64,000 bases of DNA, taken from Endosaccharibacter trunci. Its GTDB lineage: Bacteria; Pseudomonadota; Alphaproteobacteria; Acetobacterales; Acetobacteraceae. Both the position numbers and the translations under genes were made by a program. Below, piece by piece: positions 53,684 to 64,000 of the stretch. Positions within the stretch are counted from its first letter, which is position 1. Every line of letters begins with the position of its first letter. Below the pieces are notes generated by a model. That model was not told the origin of the DNA, did no database searches, and saw nothing but the letters and a program-made list of their open reading frames with translations. The stretch spans positions 62,001 to 126,000 of the forward strand of contig JAMSKV010000010.1 in the NCBI GenBank assembly GCA_024515975.1. The letters are read 5' to 3'.

Positions 53684-53965
53684 TCAGCCGCGCAGCGCGC
53701 GGCTGGTGCGCAGGATGGTGTTGGTGCCCATGAACTGCGCGCAACCGATCTGGCCGTCGCAGCAGGGCAGCGGTGCATCCTCATCCGTCACGCTGCGCTT
53801 CTCCGCATTCGGCAGATAGGCGGCCTTGCTCAGCATCGAGGACCGCCCTTCGCAGGTGAAATGCGGCTTTTCCACGGTCATCCGCAGCTCGGCCGCGTGC
53901 ACGCCGGTCATGCTGACCGGCAGGGCCATCAGGAACAGGGCGGACAGGGTGCTGATCTTGCGCAT
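53684..53965 (-). CDS. Small secreted cysteine-containing protein
   Basis: A 93-residue protein with a signal peptide ending near residue 24 (SMTGVHAAE), leaving a mature part of about 69 residues. It has four cysteines (38, 68, 69 and 75) in FTCEG, LPCCDGQIGC; these could form two disulfides or bind a metal. No family is recognised. It stands between the oxygenase gene and zapE, on the same strand as the oxygenase. The clean signal sequence supports it as a real gene. Confidence 0.6.
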   Translation of the reverse strand: MRKISTLSALFLMALPVSMTGVHAAELRMTVEKPHFTCEGRSSMLSKAAYLPNAEKRSVTDEDAPLPCCDGQIGCAQFMGTNTILRTSRALRG

Positions 53966-54146
53966 GGCGGCGTTTTCCGGCCTCGAACATGAACTGCAAA
54001 AAGAACGGGCAAGCGTTTGAGAAGGTTACATCGCTCGCGTTTCGTTGAACCCGGATCGCAATGGTTGCGCGACGGTGCCGGCGCGTTTTTCCGCAATGCG
54101 GCATAAGCCATTGATCGGGCGCGCGACTCTCTGTATCGGCCATGGC

Positions 54147-55280
54147 ATGTCCCAGACCGAATCCCTGCTCGATGCTCGCGGCCCGTTGGCGGCGTATCGC
54201 GAAAGAGTGCGGGACGGCGCGCTGGACGAGGATCCGGAACAGGTTCGCGCCGCTGAACGGCTGCAGCGTTTGTTCGAGGAGTTGTCCCGGCCGGTTCCGT
54301 CCGGCGGATCGTTGTTCGGGCGGCTGCTCGGGCGAGGCAAGGCGCCGGCCCGGCCGCGTGGGGTCTATCTCGTCGGCCAGGTCGGGCGTGGAAAATCCAT
54401 GCTGATGGATCTGTTCTTCGAGCTGGCTCCGGTGGCTGCCAAGCGGCGCATCCATTTTCACCGCTTCATGCAGGATGCGCACGCGAAGGTGCATGCGATG
54501 AAGCGCGCCGATCCCGGTCTCGCCGATCCGATCCCGCCTCTGGCCGACGGCATTGCCGCCGAGGCCACCTTGCTGTGCTTCGATGAGTTTCAGGTCAACG
54601 ACATCGCCGACGCGATGATCCTGGGCCGGCTGTTCGATGCGTTGTTCGCGCGCGGCGTGGTGATCGTGGCGACCTCGAACACCGTGCCGGACGATCTGTT
54701 CCAGAACCGGCCGGGGGCCGACGCCTTCAAACCATTTATCGCCCGCATCAAGCAGGAGGTGGATACGATCGTTCTGGACAGCCCGCGCGACTACCGTCGT
54801 GGCGGCGCGCGCGGCCTGGTCACCTGGCATGTTCCTGCCGACGGGCGCGCGGAGCGGGCCCTGGACGACGCCTTCCGGCGGCTGAGCGGCGGCCGCACCC
54901 CGGCCGAGGAGCTGCTGACGGTGATGGGACGCGAGGTCCGCGTGCCGATGGCGGCGGGAGACGTGGCCCGGTTCGACTTCGATGCCCTGTGTGGCGCATG
55001 GCTGGGCGCCGGCGACTACCTGGCTCTGGCCAGTCGTTTCGAGGCACTGGTGCTGGACGGTGTGCCGCGCCTGGGGCCGGAGAATTTCGACGTCGCGCGC
55101 CGCTTCATCGTACTCGTGGATGCGCTGTACGAGGCCAAGACCAAGCTGATCGCGTCGGCCGCGGACCAGCCGGACCGGATCTATGAGCGTGGCGAAGGCG
55201 CCGTGGCTTTCGAGCGGACGGCGTCGCGCCTCGAGGAGATGCAGAGCGAATCCTATTTGGGCGCAGACCATATCGGCTGA
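54147..55280 (+). CDS. zapE: Cell division ATPase ZapE/AFG1-like
   Basis: A 377-residue AAA+-like ATPase. Walker A is GQVGRGKS at 77-84 and Walker B is LLCFDEFQV with Asp146-Glu147. The family block RIHFHRFMQDAHAKVH and the sensor region VVIVATSNTVPDDLF follow. E. coli ZapE destabilises FtsZ polymers at constriction, and mitochondrial AFG1 acts in protein quality control. The ATG at 54147 starts the family N terminus; a longer frame to 54045 is open. In alphaproteobacteria zapE is usually just upstream of mdh, as here. Confidence 0.92.
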   Translation: MSQTESLLDARGPLAAYRERVRDGALDEDPEQVRAAERLQRLFEELSRPVPSGGSLFGRLLGRGKAPARPRGVYLVGQVGRGKSMLMDLFFELAPVAAKRRIHFHRFMQDAHAKVHAMKRADPGLADPIPPLADGIAAEATLLCFDEFQVNDIADAMILGRLFDALFARGVVIVATSNTVPDDLFQNRPGADAFKPFIARIKQEVDTIVLDSPRDYRRGGARGLVTWHVPADGRAERALDDAFRRLSGGRTPAEELLTVMGREVRVPMAAGDVARFDFDALCGAWLGAGDYLALASRFEALVLDGVPRLGPENFDVARRFIVLVDALYEAKTKLIASAADQPDRIYERGEGAVAFERTASRLEEMQSESYLGADHIG

Positions 55281-56378
<1,098 letters not shown>

Positions 56379-56693
56379 ACGGAGTCCGGCGCGGGCCGGT
56401 TGGCCCGTCCTTTGCAAAGCTCCGGCCCGGACTGTCCGGGTCGGAGGTCCGCCGCTCCGTCCAGGACCGGCTGCGTTCATTGAATCTTGATGTTTTTCGG
56501 CGAGTTTGGGCCGAGCATCTTGTTGACGGACCGGAGCTCTGTGTTTTTGACCACAAAAACGACGCACATCATGCGTCTAAAGCATCCCTGACCACGCAGG
56601 TCGCCATTATGACGTGCGCCGTCAACGCGTTATCTGACCCAGAACGATAAGGTCCGCGCATTCGGATGCGGCGGATCGACTGAGGAGAGCTCC
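56379..56693. other. 315-base gap between mdh and sucA
   Basis: No gene, and in particular no sucC or sucD remnant. A hairpin CCGGCCCGGA / TCCGGGTCGG at 56422-56444 (one G-T pair) may end the mdh transcript, although no T-run follows. The part from 56470 to 56640 is more AT-rich than its surroundings and probably carries the sucA promoter; no convincing -35/-10 pair was found. Confidence 0.6.
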
Positions 56694-59648
56694 ATGGCGG
56701 GCGTCGACTTTCTGGCCACGGCCTTCAGCGGTGGCAACGCCGCTTATCTGGCGGATCTCTATGCACGCTGGGTTTCGAACCCCGCCAGTGTCGATCCGAG
56801 CTACACCGATTTGTTCCAGCAGATGGACGAGCAGGCCGTCGCTGTTCTGCAGGATGCGGCCGGTGCCTCCTGGGCGCCCCGTCGCTTCGAGATCGAGCCG
56901 GCGCCCCTTCCGGCTCCTGCCACCGCCGCAAAGGGCGGCAAGGCGACGGCCGCGGAGGCAAATGCCGCCGCTGCGAGCAAAGGGCAAACGGCGGAGGAGG
57001 TTCGCGCCGCGGCCGATGACAGCCTCCGCGCGATGCAGCTGGTGCGGGCCTACAGGGTCCGCGGCCATCTGGAAGCGAAGCTGGATCCGTTGGGACTCCA
57101 GGTTCCCAAGAAGCATGCCGATCTGGACCCGGCCGCCTACGGCTTCACCGAGGCTGATCTGAATCGCCCGGTCTATGTGGGCAAAGCCCTTTCGGTGATG
57201 CTGGGCGTCGAGATCGCTTCCGTCCGCCAGATCGTCGCTGCTCTGCGCGAATGCTATTGCGGCCCGATCGGCGCCGAATTCATGCATGTGCAGGATCCGG
57301 CCCAGCGCGAATGGATGCAAGCGCGGATCGAGAGCCGCTCCTGGCAGAACGGCGCCGATGCTGCGGAAAAGAAGCGCATTCTGCGTCTGCTCGACGAGGC
57401 CGAGGGCTTCGAGGCGTTCTGCCAGAAGCGCTATGTGGGCACCAAGCGGTTCGGCCTGGAAGGCGGCGAGGTCACCATTCCGGCGTTGCATACGATCATC
57501 CATCAGGCGGCGCGCGACGGCGTGAAGTCGGTGGCGATCGGCATGCCGCATCGCGGGCGTCTGAACACGCTGGTGAACGTGGTCAAGAAGCCGTTCCACG
57601 CCCTGTTCAGCGAGTTCGCCGGCGCGTCGTTCAAGCCGGATGACGTGCAGGGTTCGGGGGACGTGAAATACCATCTTGGCACCTCGACCGATGTCGAGAT
57701 CGAGGGGCGCAAGGTCCATATCTCCCTGCAGCCGAATCCGTCGCATCTGGAGGCGGTGGACCCGGTGGTGGTCGGAAAGATCCGCGCCGGGCAGGACATG
57801 ATCGGCGACACCGAGACCCGTCAGAGCGGCCTCGGCATCCTGCTGCATGGCGATGCCGCGTTCGCCGGTCAGGGCCTGGTCTACGAGACCATGGCGATGA
57901 GTCAGCTGATCGGCTACCGCACCGGCGGCACCGTGCATGTGGTGGTGAACAATCAGATCGGCTTCACCACCGTGTCCGCCCATGCCTATTCCGGCCTCTA
58001 TTGCACGGATATCGCCAAGGCGGTGCAGTCGCCGATCCTGCATGTGAATGGTGACGAGCCGGAGGCGGTGATGTTCGGCGCGCGCCTCTGTGCCGAGTTC
58101 CGTGCCCGTTTCGCGGCCGATATCGTGCTGGACATCGTCTGCTATCGCCGCCATGGCCATAACGAGAATGACGAGCCGGCCTTCACCCAGCCGACCATGT
58201 ACAAGGCGATCCGCAGCCGTCCGACCACGCGCACGCTCTATGCGCAGCGCCTGATCAAGGAAGGCGTGCTGAGCGAGAGCGAGGCCAGGCAGGGCTGGGA
58301 TGCGTTCCAGAACCAGCTCGAGGAGGCCTACAAGGCCGCCCAGTCCTATCGTCCGAACAAGGCGGACTGGCTGGAGGGAAGCTGGTCCGGCATGAAGCGG
58401 CCGGGCGATGACAGCGCCCGTACGGACCATGCGACCGGTGTGTCGACGGACACGCTGCGCGAGGTGGGCCGTGCGCTTGCCGCCGTTCCGGCCGATTTCA
58501 ACGCCAATCCCAAGATCGCCCGCCAGCTCGAGGCCAAGCAGGCCATGTTCGAGACCGGCGAGAATATCGACTGGGCGACCGGCGAAGCCCTGGCGTTCGG
58601 CACGCTGCTGCTGGATCAGCATCGCGTCCGCCTGTCTGGCGAGGACTGCCAGCGCGGCACCTTCTCGCAGCGCCACGCGGTTCTGATCGACCAGAACAAT
58701 CAGAACGAATACGTGCCGCTGAACAACATCCGTTCGGGCGACCAGGGCGGGCAGGCGGGGATCGAGATCTACAACTCGCTGCTGAGCGAGTTCGGCGTGC
58801 TCGGCTTCGAATACGGCTATTCGCTGGCCGACCCGAAGACGCTCGTGCTGTGGGAAGCGCAGTTCGGCGATTTCGCCAACGGCGCCCAGGTGATCATCGA
58901 CCAGTTCATCGCATCCGGCGAAACCAAGTGGCTGCGCATGTCGGGTCTCGTGATGCTGCTCCCGCACGGCTATGAGGGGCAGGGTCCGGAACATTCCTCC
59001 GCCCGCCTGGAGCGCTATCTGCAGCTCTGCGCGGAGAACAACATGGCGGTGTGCAACATCACCACGCCTGCCAACTACTTCCATGCCCTGCGCCGGCAGA
59101 TCTATCGGACCTATCGCAAGCCGCTGATCATCATGACGCCGAAATCGCTGCTGCGTCACAAGCTGGCGGTGAGCTCTTTGGCGGACATGGCGGAGAACAC
59201 GCGCTTCCTGCCGGTGATCGGCGAGGCGGACGCGATCGCGGCGCCGGCGAAAGTGCGTCGCGTCGTGATCTGCTCCGGCAAGGTCTATTACGATCTGCTG
59301 GCCGAGCGCCGCGAGCGCGACTTGCAGGACGTGGCGATCGTGCGGATGGAGCAGATCTATCCGTTCCCGGCGGATGAGCTGGCGGCCGTGCTGGCTCCCT
59401 ACAAGAACGCCGAGATCGTCTGGTGCCAGGAAGAGCCGGAGAACGCGGGCGCCTGGTTCTTCGTGGATCGCCGCATCGAGGCGGTGCTGAAGCGGCTGAG
59501 CCATAAGGCCGGTCGTCCGACCTATGCCGGCCGCATTGCGGCGGCGAGCCCCGCGACGGGTCTGGCGCGGACCCACACGGCCGAACAGGCCGCTCTGGTG
59601 CGCGAAGCGCTCGGGGTGGGAGCCGTGGCCGGCGAGAAGGCCGCCTAG
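56694..59648 (+). CDS. sucA: 2-oxoglutarate dehydrogenase E1
   Basis: A 984-residue thiamine-diphosphate enzyme that decarboxylates 2-oxoglutarate and passes the succinyl group to the E2 lipoyl arm. The N-terminal E2-binding segment ([22 protein letters not shown]) is intact, followed by an Ala-rich linker at about 75-100. The ThDP-binding region is [20 protein letters not shown] through [10 protein letters not shown], and [14 protein letters not shown] is the family substrate-binding stretch. GAGGAG before the ATG sets the start. A hairpin follows before sucB. Confidence 0.97.
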   Translation: MAGVDFLATAFSGGNAAYLADLYARWVSNPASVDPSYTDLFQQMDEQAVAVLQDAAGASWAPRRFEIEPAPLPAPATAAKGGKATAAEANAAAASKGQTAEEVRAAADDSLRAMQLVRAYRVRGHLEAKLDPLGLQVPKKHADLDPAAYGFTEADLNRPVYVGKALSVMLGVEIASVRQIVAALRECYCGPIGAEFMHVQDPAQREWMQARIESRSWQNGADAAEKKRILRLLDEAEGFEAFCQKRYVGTKRFGLEGGEVTIPALHTIIHQAARDGVKSVAIGMPHRGRLNTLVNVVKKPFHALFSEFAGASFKPDDVQGSGDVKYHLGTSTDVEIEGRKVHISLQPNPSHLEAVDPVVVGKIRAGQDMIGDTETRQSGLGILLHGDAAFAGQGLVYETMAMSQLIGYRTGGTVHVVVNNQIGFTTVSAHAYSGLYCTDIAKAVQSPILHVNGDEPEAVMFGARLCAEFRARFAADIVLDIVCYRRHGHNENDEPAFTQPTMYKAIRSRPTTRTLYAQRLIKEGVLSESEARQGWDAFQNQLEEAYKAAQSYRPNKADWLEGSWSGMKRPGDDSARTDHATGVSTDTLREVGRALAAVPADFNANPKIARQLEAKQAMFETGENIDWATGEALAFGTLLLDQHRVRLSGEDCQRGTFSQRHAVLIDQNNQNEYVPLNNIRSGDQGGQAGIEIYNSLLSEFGVLGFEYGYSLADPKTLVLWEAQFGDFANGAQVIIDQFIASGETKWLRMSGLVMLLPHGYEGQGPEHSSARLERYLQLCAENNMAVCNITTPANYFHALRRQIYRTYRKPLIIMTPKSLLRHKLAVSSLADMAENTRFLPVIGEADAIAAPAKVRRVVICSGKVYYDLLAERRERDLQDVAIVRMEQIYPFPADELAAVLAPYKNAEIVWCQEEPENAGAWFFVDRRIEAVLKRLSHKAGRPTYAGRIAAASPATGLARTHTAEQAALVREALGVGAVAGEKAA

Positions 59649-59665
59649 CCTTATCTGACGTGAAG

Positions 59666-59694
59666 AACGCCCGGCCCAAGCCGGGCGTTTTCGT
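59666..59694 (+). terminator. Terminator-like hairpin between sucA and sucB
   Basis: A perfect 10-bp stem AACGCCCGGC / GCCGGGCGTT with a CCAA loop at 59666-59689 is followed by TTTTCGTGT. It has the form of an intrinsic terminator but stands inside the sucA-sucB-lpd cluster, 17 bases after the sucA stop. Confidence 0.75.
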
Positions 59695-59734
59695 GTGTCT
59701 CCAAAATGAATTCGACAGACCGAGGAAGAGACGA

Positions 59735-60994
59735 ATGCCTGCCGAGATCAAGGTGCCGACTCTAGGCGAAAGCGTTTCCAGCGCGACCATCGCACGCTGG
59801 CTGAAGCAGCCGGGCGAGTCCGTGGCGGCCGACGAGGCGGTGGTCGAGCTCGAAACCGACAAGGTCAGCGTCGAGGTCTCGGCCCCCGTGGCCGGCAAGC
59901 TTGGTCCTCACGAGGTCGCCGAGGGCGACGAGGTCGAGGTCGGCGCGCTTCTGTCCGTGGTCGAGGAAGGAGCGGGGTCGTCTCCCGCGCCAGCGGCCAC
60001 CGCGCCGAAGGAGACCGGCGGCGTGCAGCCGCCCCGCGCGACCAGCGGCCCCGTGGCGCGTCCGGCGACCCCGCCTGCCGATGTGCAACGCGAGGCGGCA
60101 CGCGCCGAGGTGGCGCCGCTGCCGGCCGCCGCCAAGATGATGACCGAGAACAAGGTCGCCGCCGCCGATATCGGTGCTGGCACCGGCAAGGACGGCCGCA
60201 TCACCAAGGGCGACGTGATTTCCTTCCTGGAGCGTCCGGCGACCCCGGCGGCCAAGCCTGCTCCGGCGGCGAGCGGTCCGCGTTCGGACGACCCGCGCGA
60301 GGAGCGGGTCAAGATGACGCGCCTGCGCAAGACGATCGCCAATCGCCTGAAGGACGCGCAGAACACGGCGGCGATCCTCACCACGTTCAACGAGATCGAC
60401 ATGTCGGCGGCGATGAAGTTGCGCGCCGACTACAAGGAGCAGTTCGAGAAGGCGCATAACGGCGCGCGTCTCGGCTTCATGTCGATCTTCGTGCGCGCCT
60501 GCGTGGCCGCGCTGAAGCAGTTCCCGGCGGTGAATGCCGAAATCAACGGCGACGACATCATCTATCGCAACTTCGTCCATATGGGCATCGCGGTGGGCGG
60601 CTCGAATGGGCTGGTCGTGCCGGTGCTGCGCGATGCCGACCGGATGAGCTTCCCCGAGATCGAGAGCGCGATCGCCAGCTTCGGCAAGCGCGCCCGCGAC
60701 GGTCAGCTGAAGCTGGAAGAGCTGGCCGGCGGCACCTTCTCCATCACCAATGGCGGTATCTACGGCTCGCTGATGAGCACGCCGATCCTGAACCCGCCGC
60801 AATCGGCGATCCTGGGCATGCACAAGATCCAGGACCGCCCGATCGCGGTGAACGGTCAGGTGGTGATTCGCCCGATGATGTATGTCGCCTTGTCGTACGA
60901 CCACCGGATCATCGACGGAAAGGAGGCGGTGAGCTTCCTGGTTCGGGTGAAGGAAAGCGTGGAAGATCCGCGTCGCCTGCTGCTGGGTCTCTGA
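59735..60994 (+). CDS. sucB: Dihydrolipoyllysine succinyltransferase (E2)
   Basis: A 419-residue core enzyme of the 2-oxoglutarate dehydrogenase complex. One lipoyl domain (1-80) has the lipoylated Lys43 in [10 protein letters not shown] subunit-binding domain lies at about 128-165 ([18 protein letters not shown]...GRITKGDV), flanked by Ala/Pro-rich linkers. The catalytic domain has [18 protein letters not shown] and the active-site [11 protein letters not shown] with His390. GAGGAAGAG before the ATG at 59735 sets the start. The downstream lpd gene begins with a nearly identical lipoyl domain. Confidence 0.97.
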   Translation: MPAEIKVPTLGESVSSATIARWLKQPGESVAADEAVVELETDKVSVEVSAPVAGKLGPHEVAEGDEVEVGALLSVVEEGAGSSPAPAATAPKETGGVQPPRATSGPVARPATPPADVQREAARAEVAPLPAAAKMMTENKVAAADIGAGTGKDGRITKGDVISFLERPATPAAKPAPAASGPRSDDPREERVKMTRLRKTIANRLKDAQNTAAILTTFNEIDMSAAMKLRADYKEQFEKAHNGARLGFMSIFVRACVAALKQFPAVNAEINGDDIIYRNFVHMGIAVGGSNGLVVPVLRDADRMSFPEIESAIASFGKRARDGQLKLEELAGGTFSITNGGIYGSLMSTPILNPPQSAILGMHKIQDRPIAVNGQVVIRPMMYVALSYDHRIIDGKEAVSFLVRVKESVEDPRRLLLGL

Positions 60995-61010
60995 TCCCGC
61001 ATCCCGTCGG

Positions 61011-61036
61011 GGGCCGGTCCGCGGGCCGGCCCGTTT
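61011..61036 (+). terminator. Terminator-like hairpin between sucB and lpd
   Basis: Stem GGGCCGG / CCGGCCC at 61011-61032 with an 8-base loop, followed by GTTTG. It resembles an attenuator or weak terminator within the cluster. Confidence 0.45.
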
Positions 61037-61066
61037 GCGCTTCTGATTGATTGCGAGTGTTGCTCC

Positions 61067-62830
61067 ATGCCGACCGAGATCAAGGTTCCGACCCTGGGCG
61101 AAAGCGTTTCGAGCGCCACCATCGCGCGCTGGCTGAAGCAGCCGGGCGAGGCGATCGCCGCCGACGAGGCGGTGGTGGAATTGGAGACCGACAAGGTCAG
61201 CGTGGAAGTTTCCGCACCGGAAGCGGGAACCCTGGGTGCGCATCGTGTGGCCGAGGGCGACGAGGTCGAGGTCGGCGCGGTGCTGACGACGGTGGAGGCC
61301 GGGAGCGGTGCCGCTGCGGCCCCTGCCGCAGCTCCCGCGAAGGCGCCGGCCAAAGCGGAACCCGCCTCGTCCGGCAGCCCCGCGAAGCCGAACCCGCCCG
61401 CGCCGACCGGAGCGCCGGCGGCCGAGCCCTCCGCGGTCGGCGACACGGATTACGACGTAATCGTGATTGGTGCAGGGCCCGGTGGCTATGTCTGCGCGAT
61501 CCGCGCGGCGCAGCTCGGCATGAAAGTGGCGTGCGTCGAAAAGCGCGCCACGCTGGGCGGCACCTGCCTCAATATCGGCTGCATCCCGTCGAAAGCGCTG
61601 TTGCAGAGCTCGGAGAGCTTCCACGAGGCCAAGCACGGCATGGCCGATCACGGCATCGTCCTGGGCGAGGTGAAGCTCGATCTGGCGCGGATGCATGCGC
61701 GCAAGCAGGAGGTGGTCGCCGCCAACACCAAGGGCGTCGAGTTCCTGTTCAAGAAGAACAACGTGACCTGGCTGAAGGGTGCCGGCCGGATCACGGCACC
61801 GCACACGGTCGAGGTGGACGGCAAGAGCGTCACCGCGAAGCATGTGATCATCGCCACGGGCAGCGACAGCACGTCGCTGCCGGGTATCGAGATCGACGAG
61901 AAGCGCGTCGTCAGCTCAACCGGAGCGCTGGAGCTGGATGCGGTTCCGGAAACGATGATCGTCATCGGCGGTGGCGTGATCGGGCTCGAGCTGGGCTCGG
62001 TGTGGAGCCGGCTCGGCGCCAAGGTGACGGTGGTGGAATTCCTGGACCGTCTGGTTCCGGGCATCGACGGCGAGGTGGCCAAGAGCTTCCAGCGTGTGCT
62101 GGGCAAGCAGGGGCTGCAGTTCAAGCTGGGTCACAAGGTGACCAAGGTCGATACCGCCGGCGAAAAGGCCCGGGTGACGATCGAGAAGGCGGCCGGCGGC
62201 AATGCCGAGACGGTCGACGCCGATATCGTGCTGGTCGCGGTGGGCCGCCGTCCGGTGACGGACGGGCTCGGGCTGCAGGAGCTGGGCGTCGAGCTGAGCA
62301 AGCGTGGTCAGGTGGTGGTGGACAAGCATTACCGGACCAACGTCGCGGGTCTCTATGCGATCGGCGACGTGATCGATGGGCCGATGCTGGCGCACAAGGC
62401 CGAGGACGAAGGCGTGGCGCTGGCGGAAATGCTGGCCGGTCAGGCCGGGCACGTGAATTACGGCGTGATTCCGGCGGTGGTCTATACTTGGCCGGAAGTG
62501 GCGGGCGTCGGCCGGATCGAGGAGGACCTCAAGGCGGACGGGGTCGAGTACGTGGTCGGCAAGTTCCCGTTCAGTGCGAACGGGCGCGCGCGGGCGATGA
62601 ACGCCACGGACGGGTTCGTGAAAATCCTGGCCGATAAGAAGACGGACCGGCTGCTGGGCGCGCATATTCTGGGCCCGGATGCCGGCACGCTGATCGCGGA
62701 GCTGGCGACGGCGATGGAGTTCGGCGCCAGCGCCGAGGACGTGGCACGCATCTGCCACGCGCATCCGACGCTGAGCGAGGCGGTGAAGGAAGCTGCGCTC
62801 GACGCCGACAAGCGCGCTCTCCATATCTGA
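61067..62830 (+). CDS. lpdA: Dihydrolipoyl dehydrogenase with N-terminal lipoyl domain
   Basis: A 587-residue flavoprotein (E3) that reoxidises dihydrolipoamide with NAD. Residues 1-80 are a lipoyl domain with Lys43, almost the same as that of SucB. An Ala/Pro linker (about 82-122) leads to the FAD domain ([19 protein letters not shown]), the redox disulfide Cys167-Cys172 in [14 protein letters not shown], the NAD-binding [14 protein letters not shown], and the dimerisation domain with the catalytic histidine in [13 protein letters not shown]. The attached lipoyl domain is known for some E3 proteins, usually with PDH; here its sequence and position tie it to the 2-oxoglutarate complex. Confidence 0.96.
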   Translation: MPTEIKVPTLGESVSSATIARWLKQPGEAIAADEAVVELETDKVSVEVSAPEAGTLGAHRVAEGDEVEVGAVLTTVEAGSGAAAAPAAAPAKAPAKAEPASSGSPAKPNPPAPTGAPAAEPSAVGDTDYDVIVIGAGPGGYVCAIRAAQLGMKVACVEKRATLGGTCLNIGCIPSKALLQSSESFHEAKHGMADHGIVLGEVKLDLARMHARKQEVVAANTKGVEFLFKKNNVTWLKGAGRITAPHTVEVDGKSVTAKHVIIATGSDSTSLPGIEIDEKRVVSSTGALELDAVPETMIVIGGGVIGLELGSVWSRLGAKVTVVEFLDRLVPGIDGEVAKSFQRVLGKQGLQFKLGHKVTKVDTAGEKARVTIEKAAGGNAETVDADIVLVAVGRRPVTDGLGLQELGVELSKRGQVVVDKHYRTNVAGLYAIGDVIDGPMLAHKAEDEGVALAEMLAGQAGHVNYGVIPAVVYTWPEVAGVGRIEEDLKADGVEYVVGKFPFSANGRARAMNATDGFVKILADKKTDRLLGAHILGPDAGTLIAELATAMEFGASAEDVARICHAHPTLSEAVKEAALDADKRALHI

Positions 62831-62839
62831 GACCAGGGT

Positions 62840-62866
62840 CCAGGGCAGCGCCCTGGATCCTATTCC
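62840..62866. repeat. Hairpin repeat B, single unit after lpd
   Basis: The palindrome CCAGGGC-AGC-GCCCTGG at 62840-62856 followed by ATCCTATTCC matches, in inverse orientation, the element between sdhA and sdhB (hairpin plus GAATAGGAGTCC). It lies between the lpd stop and the end of the convergent GFA gene and can act as terminator for both. Confidence 0.65.
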
Positions 62867-63345
62867 TCCATTCCGAGCCGCCGGTGCCAATCGGCGATCG
62901 ACTCTTCCGGATACTCCTCGAACCGCTTGTCGTTCTCCCCGATCTGCGGTTCGACCCAGTCCGGCGCGTATCGCAGCATCAGGTGCGTATGTTCCGGTGG
63001 AACCGGCAGGGGCGTGTCGATCGCGGATGCGAACGGATGCACCAGGTCGGGCCAGCGCTCGTCATAGAGCCAGAGACCGCTGCCGCAATGGGCGCAGAAC
63101 ATGCGCTGGGCTTCTGAGCGGGTTTCGGTGCCGTCATCGGCGCGCAGGACCGCCTGATAGGCGCGGATATGGCGTTTTCCTTCCACCTCGAGCGATTCGT
63201 AATCGCCGCTCAGATTGATCGCGTAGCCGCCACCGCCGTTGGTCTTGCGGCAGATCGAGCAGTAGCAGCGCTGGTAGGGCACCGGGTTCCGGCTTTCGAG
63301 CGAGAAGCGGACGGTGCGGCAATGGCAGGAGCCTTCCAGACGCAT
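62860..63345 (-). CDS. GFA-family zinc-binding protein
   Basis: A 161-residue protein of the GFA (glutathione-dependent formaldehyde-activating enzyme-like, CENP-V) family. The zinc ligands are visible: Cys7 and Cys9 in GSCHCRTV, Cys27, Cys29 and Cys32 in [14 protein letters not shown], and Cys84 and Cys87 in [13 protein letters not shown]. Most such proteins have no proven activity, and formaldehyde activation should not be assumed. The ATG at 63345 starts the family motif; the frame is open to 63408. It is transcribed away from pdxA. Confidence 0.9.
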   Translation of the reverse strand: MRLEGSCHCRTVRFSLESRNPVPYQRCYCSICRKTNGGGGYAINLSGDYESLEVEGKRHIRAYQAVLRADDGTETRSEAQRMFCAHCGSGLWLYDERWPDLVHPFASAIDTPLPVPPEHTHLMLRYAPDWVEPQIGENDKRFEEYPEESIADWHRRLGMEE

Positions 63346-63428
63346 GGGATGCCCTCTTTCTCCGGGGGTTCGAAGAAGATAGGCACGATAGAGCGTTCTG
63401 GTTTCCAACCGGTTACCAGCGGGCGGCT

Positions 63429-64000
63429 ATGCCCGGAAAGGTTTGGGCGATGTTGGCATTGACCATGGGCGATCCGGCGGGGATCGGGCCGGAGATCGCG
63501 CAGGGCGCGTGGCGGGCGCTGCGGGGCGAATTGCCGTTCGTGCTGATCGGCGCGGAATCGATGGGGCGTCCGGTTGACAGCGTGGCGGAGGCGGCTTCGA
63601 TATTCGCCGAGGCGCTGCCGGTTCTGCCGGTGGCGCTGCCGGTAGCACCGGCGCCGGGACGTCCGGACCTGCGGAATGCGCCGGCGGTGATCGAGAGCAT
63701 CGCGCGTGCGGTGGAGCTGTTCCGGGACGGCGATGTGGGCGGGGTGGTGACCAACCCGATCGCCAAATCGGTGCTGAAGCAGGCCGGTTTTCCTCATCCG
63801 GGACACACCGAGTTCCTGGCGGCCTTGTATGACGCGCCGGGCCGCGAGGTGATGATGCTGGCCGGCCCGAGCCTGCGCGTGGTGCCGGTGACGATCCACC
63901 TGTCGCTCCGGGAGGCGATCGACCGTTTATCGACGGAAGAGATCGTGCGTGTGGCGCGGACCACCGACCGGGCGCTGCGGCGGGATTTCGCGATCCCCGC
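63429..64000 (+). CDS. pdxA: 4-hydroxythreonine-4-phosphate dehydrogenase PdxA, N-terminal part
   Basis: The first 190 residues of PdxA, the NAD-dependent enzyme of pyridoxal phosphate synthesis; the gene continues beyond the window. The N-terminal [15 protein letters not shown] motif is diagnostic. [27 protein letters not shown] carries metal-binding and substrate histidines, followed by [19 protein letters not shown]. The ATG at 63429 is chosen; ATG at 63450 is an alternative. It is divergent from the GFA gene. Confidence 0.94.
   Translation, partial: MPGKVWAMLALTMGDPAGIGPEIAQGAWRALRGELPFVLIGAESMGRPVDSVAEAASIFAEALPVLPVALPVAPAPGRPDLRNAPAVIESIARAVELFRDGDVGGVVTNPIAKSVLKQAGFPHPGHTEFLAALYDAPGREVMMLAGPSLRVVPVTIHLSLREAIDRLSTEEIVRVARTTDRALRRDFAIP

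Noticed and set aside
56379-56693. Possible sucCD remnant
   Set aside because: The gap is only 315 bases and no frame shows succinyl-CoA synthetase motifs.
63210-63899. A 229-residue minus-strand frame over the pdxA start
   Set aside because: The plus strand carries the diagnostic PdxA N terminus; the minus frame is an antisense shadow.

Overview
The window is GC-rich chromosomal DNA of an alphaproteobacterium, most likely a member of the Acetobacteraceae (acetic-acid-bacteria group). This is inferred from the zapE-mdh-sucA-sucB-lpd order with no sucCD, the nfu-tsaB-rimI-mucR-fur-olsB-lnt core, the sdhCDAB order, gluconate and glucose-6-phosphate enzymes, several TonB-dependent receptors, and two families of hairpin-forming intergenic repeats. 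No ribosomal RNA, tRNA, CRISPR array, phage or transposase gene was seen. The window opens inside an ammonium transporter gene and closes inside pdxA.

Layout. 1-5.7 kb: end of amt, then a minus-strand run of SYLF lipoprotein, MFS transporter, chemoreceptor and orphan sugar-binding protein. 5.8-11.8 kb: TonB-dependent receptor plus MFS permease, then a divergent pair of a Gfo/Idh/MocA oxidoreductase and an SsuD-type flavin monooxygenase, bracketed by copies of a hairpin repeat; a candidate sulfo-sugar utilisation module. 11.9-19.2 kb: inositol-phosphatase-family enzyme, MmcB, a lipoprotein with duplicated TonB C-terminal-like modules, an SDR, PBP1A, and prfB with its programmed +1 frameshift. 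19.2-21.4 kb: large membrane protein.

21.8-32.1 kb: an envelope-energising cluster, tonB-exbB-exbD-exbD-TPR, followed by an OmpR-type two-component pair, a large TonB-dependent receptor and a convergent YncE-like beta-propeller. 32.3-39.7 kb: housekeeping block (Nfu, RutE-like reductase, TsaB, RimI, TusA-like, MucR, Fur, OlsB, Lnt, XRE regulator, tyrosine-phosphatase-like protein). 39.7-43.4 kb: succinate dehydrogenase. 43.5-49.7 kb: degenerate DprA-like protein, small membrane protein, asd, a GH15-like protein that appears to have lost its general acid, a 750-base gap without a gene, and a DIP1984-family protein. 49.8-52.9 kb: gluconate permease divergent from zwf. 53-55.3 kb: 2-oxoglutarate oxygenase, small cysteine-rich secreted protein, zapE. 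55.4-62.8 kb: mdh, sucA, sucB and lpd with hairpins in the gaps. 62.9-64 kb: GFA-family protein and the start of pdxA.

Metabolically the TCA genes make 2-oxoglutarate to succinyl-CoA and succinate to fumarate plus malate to oxaloacetate, but the succinyl-CoA synthetase step is absent from its usual place. Most genes are ordinary; the items most worth following are the LLM/Gfo-Idh module, the duplicated TonB_C lipoprotein, the GH15 pseudoenzyme, the shortened DprA-like protein and the TonB cluster with its palindromic upstream repeats. All family assignments were made by reading the sequence, without database searches.
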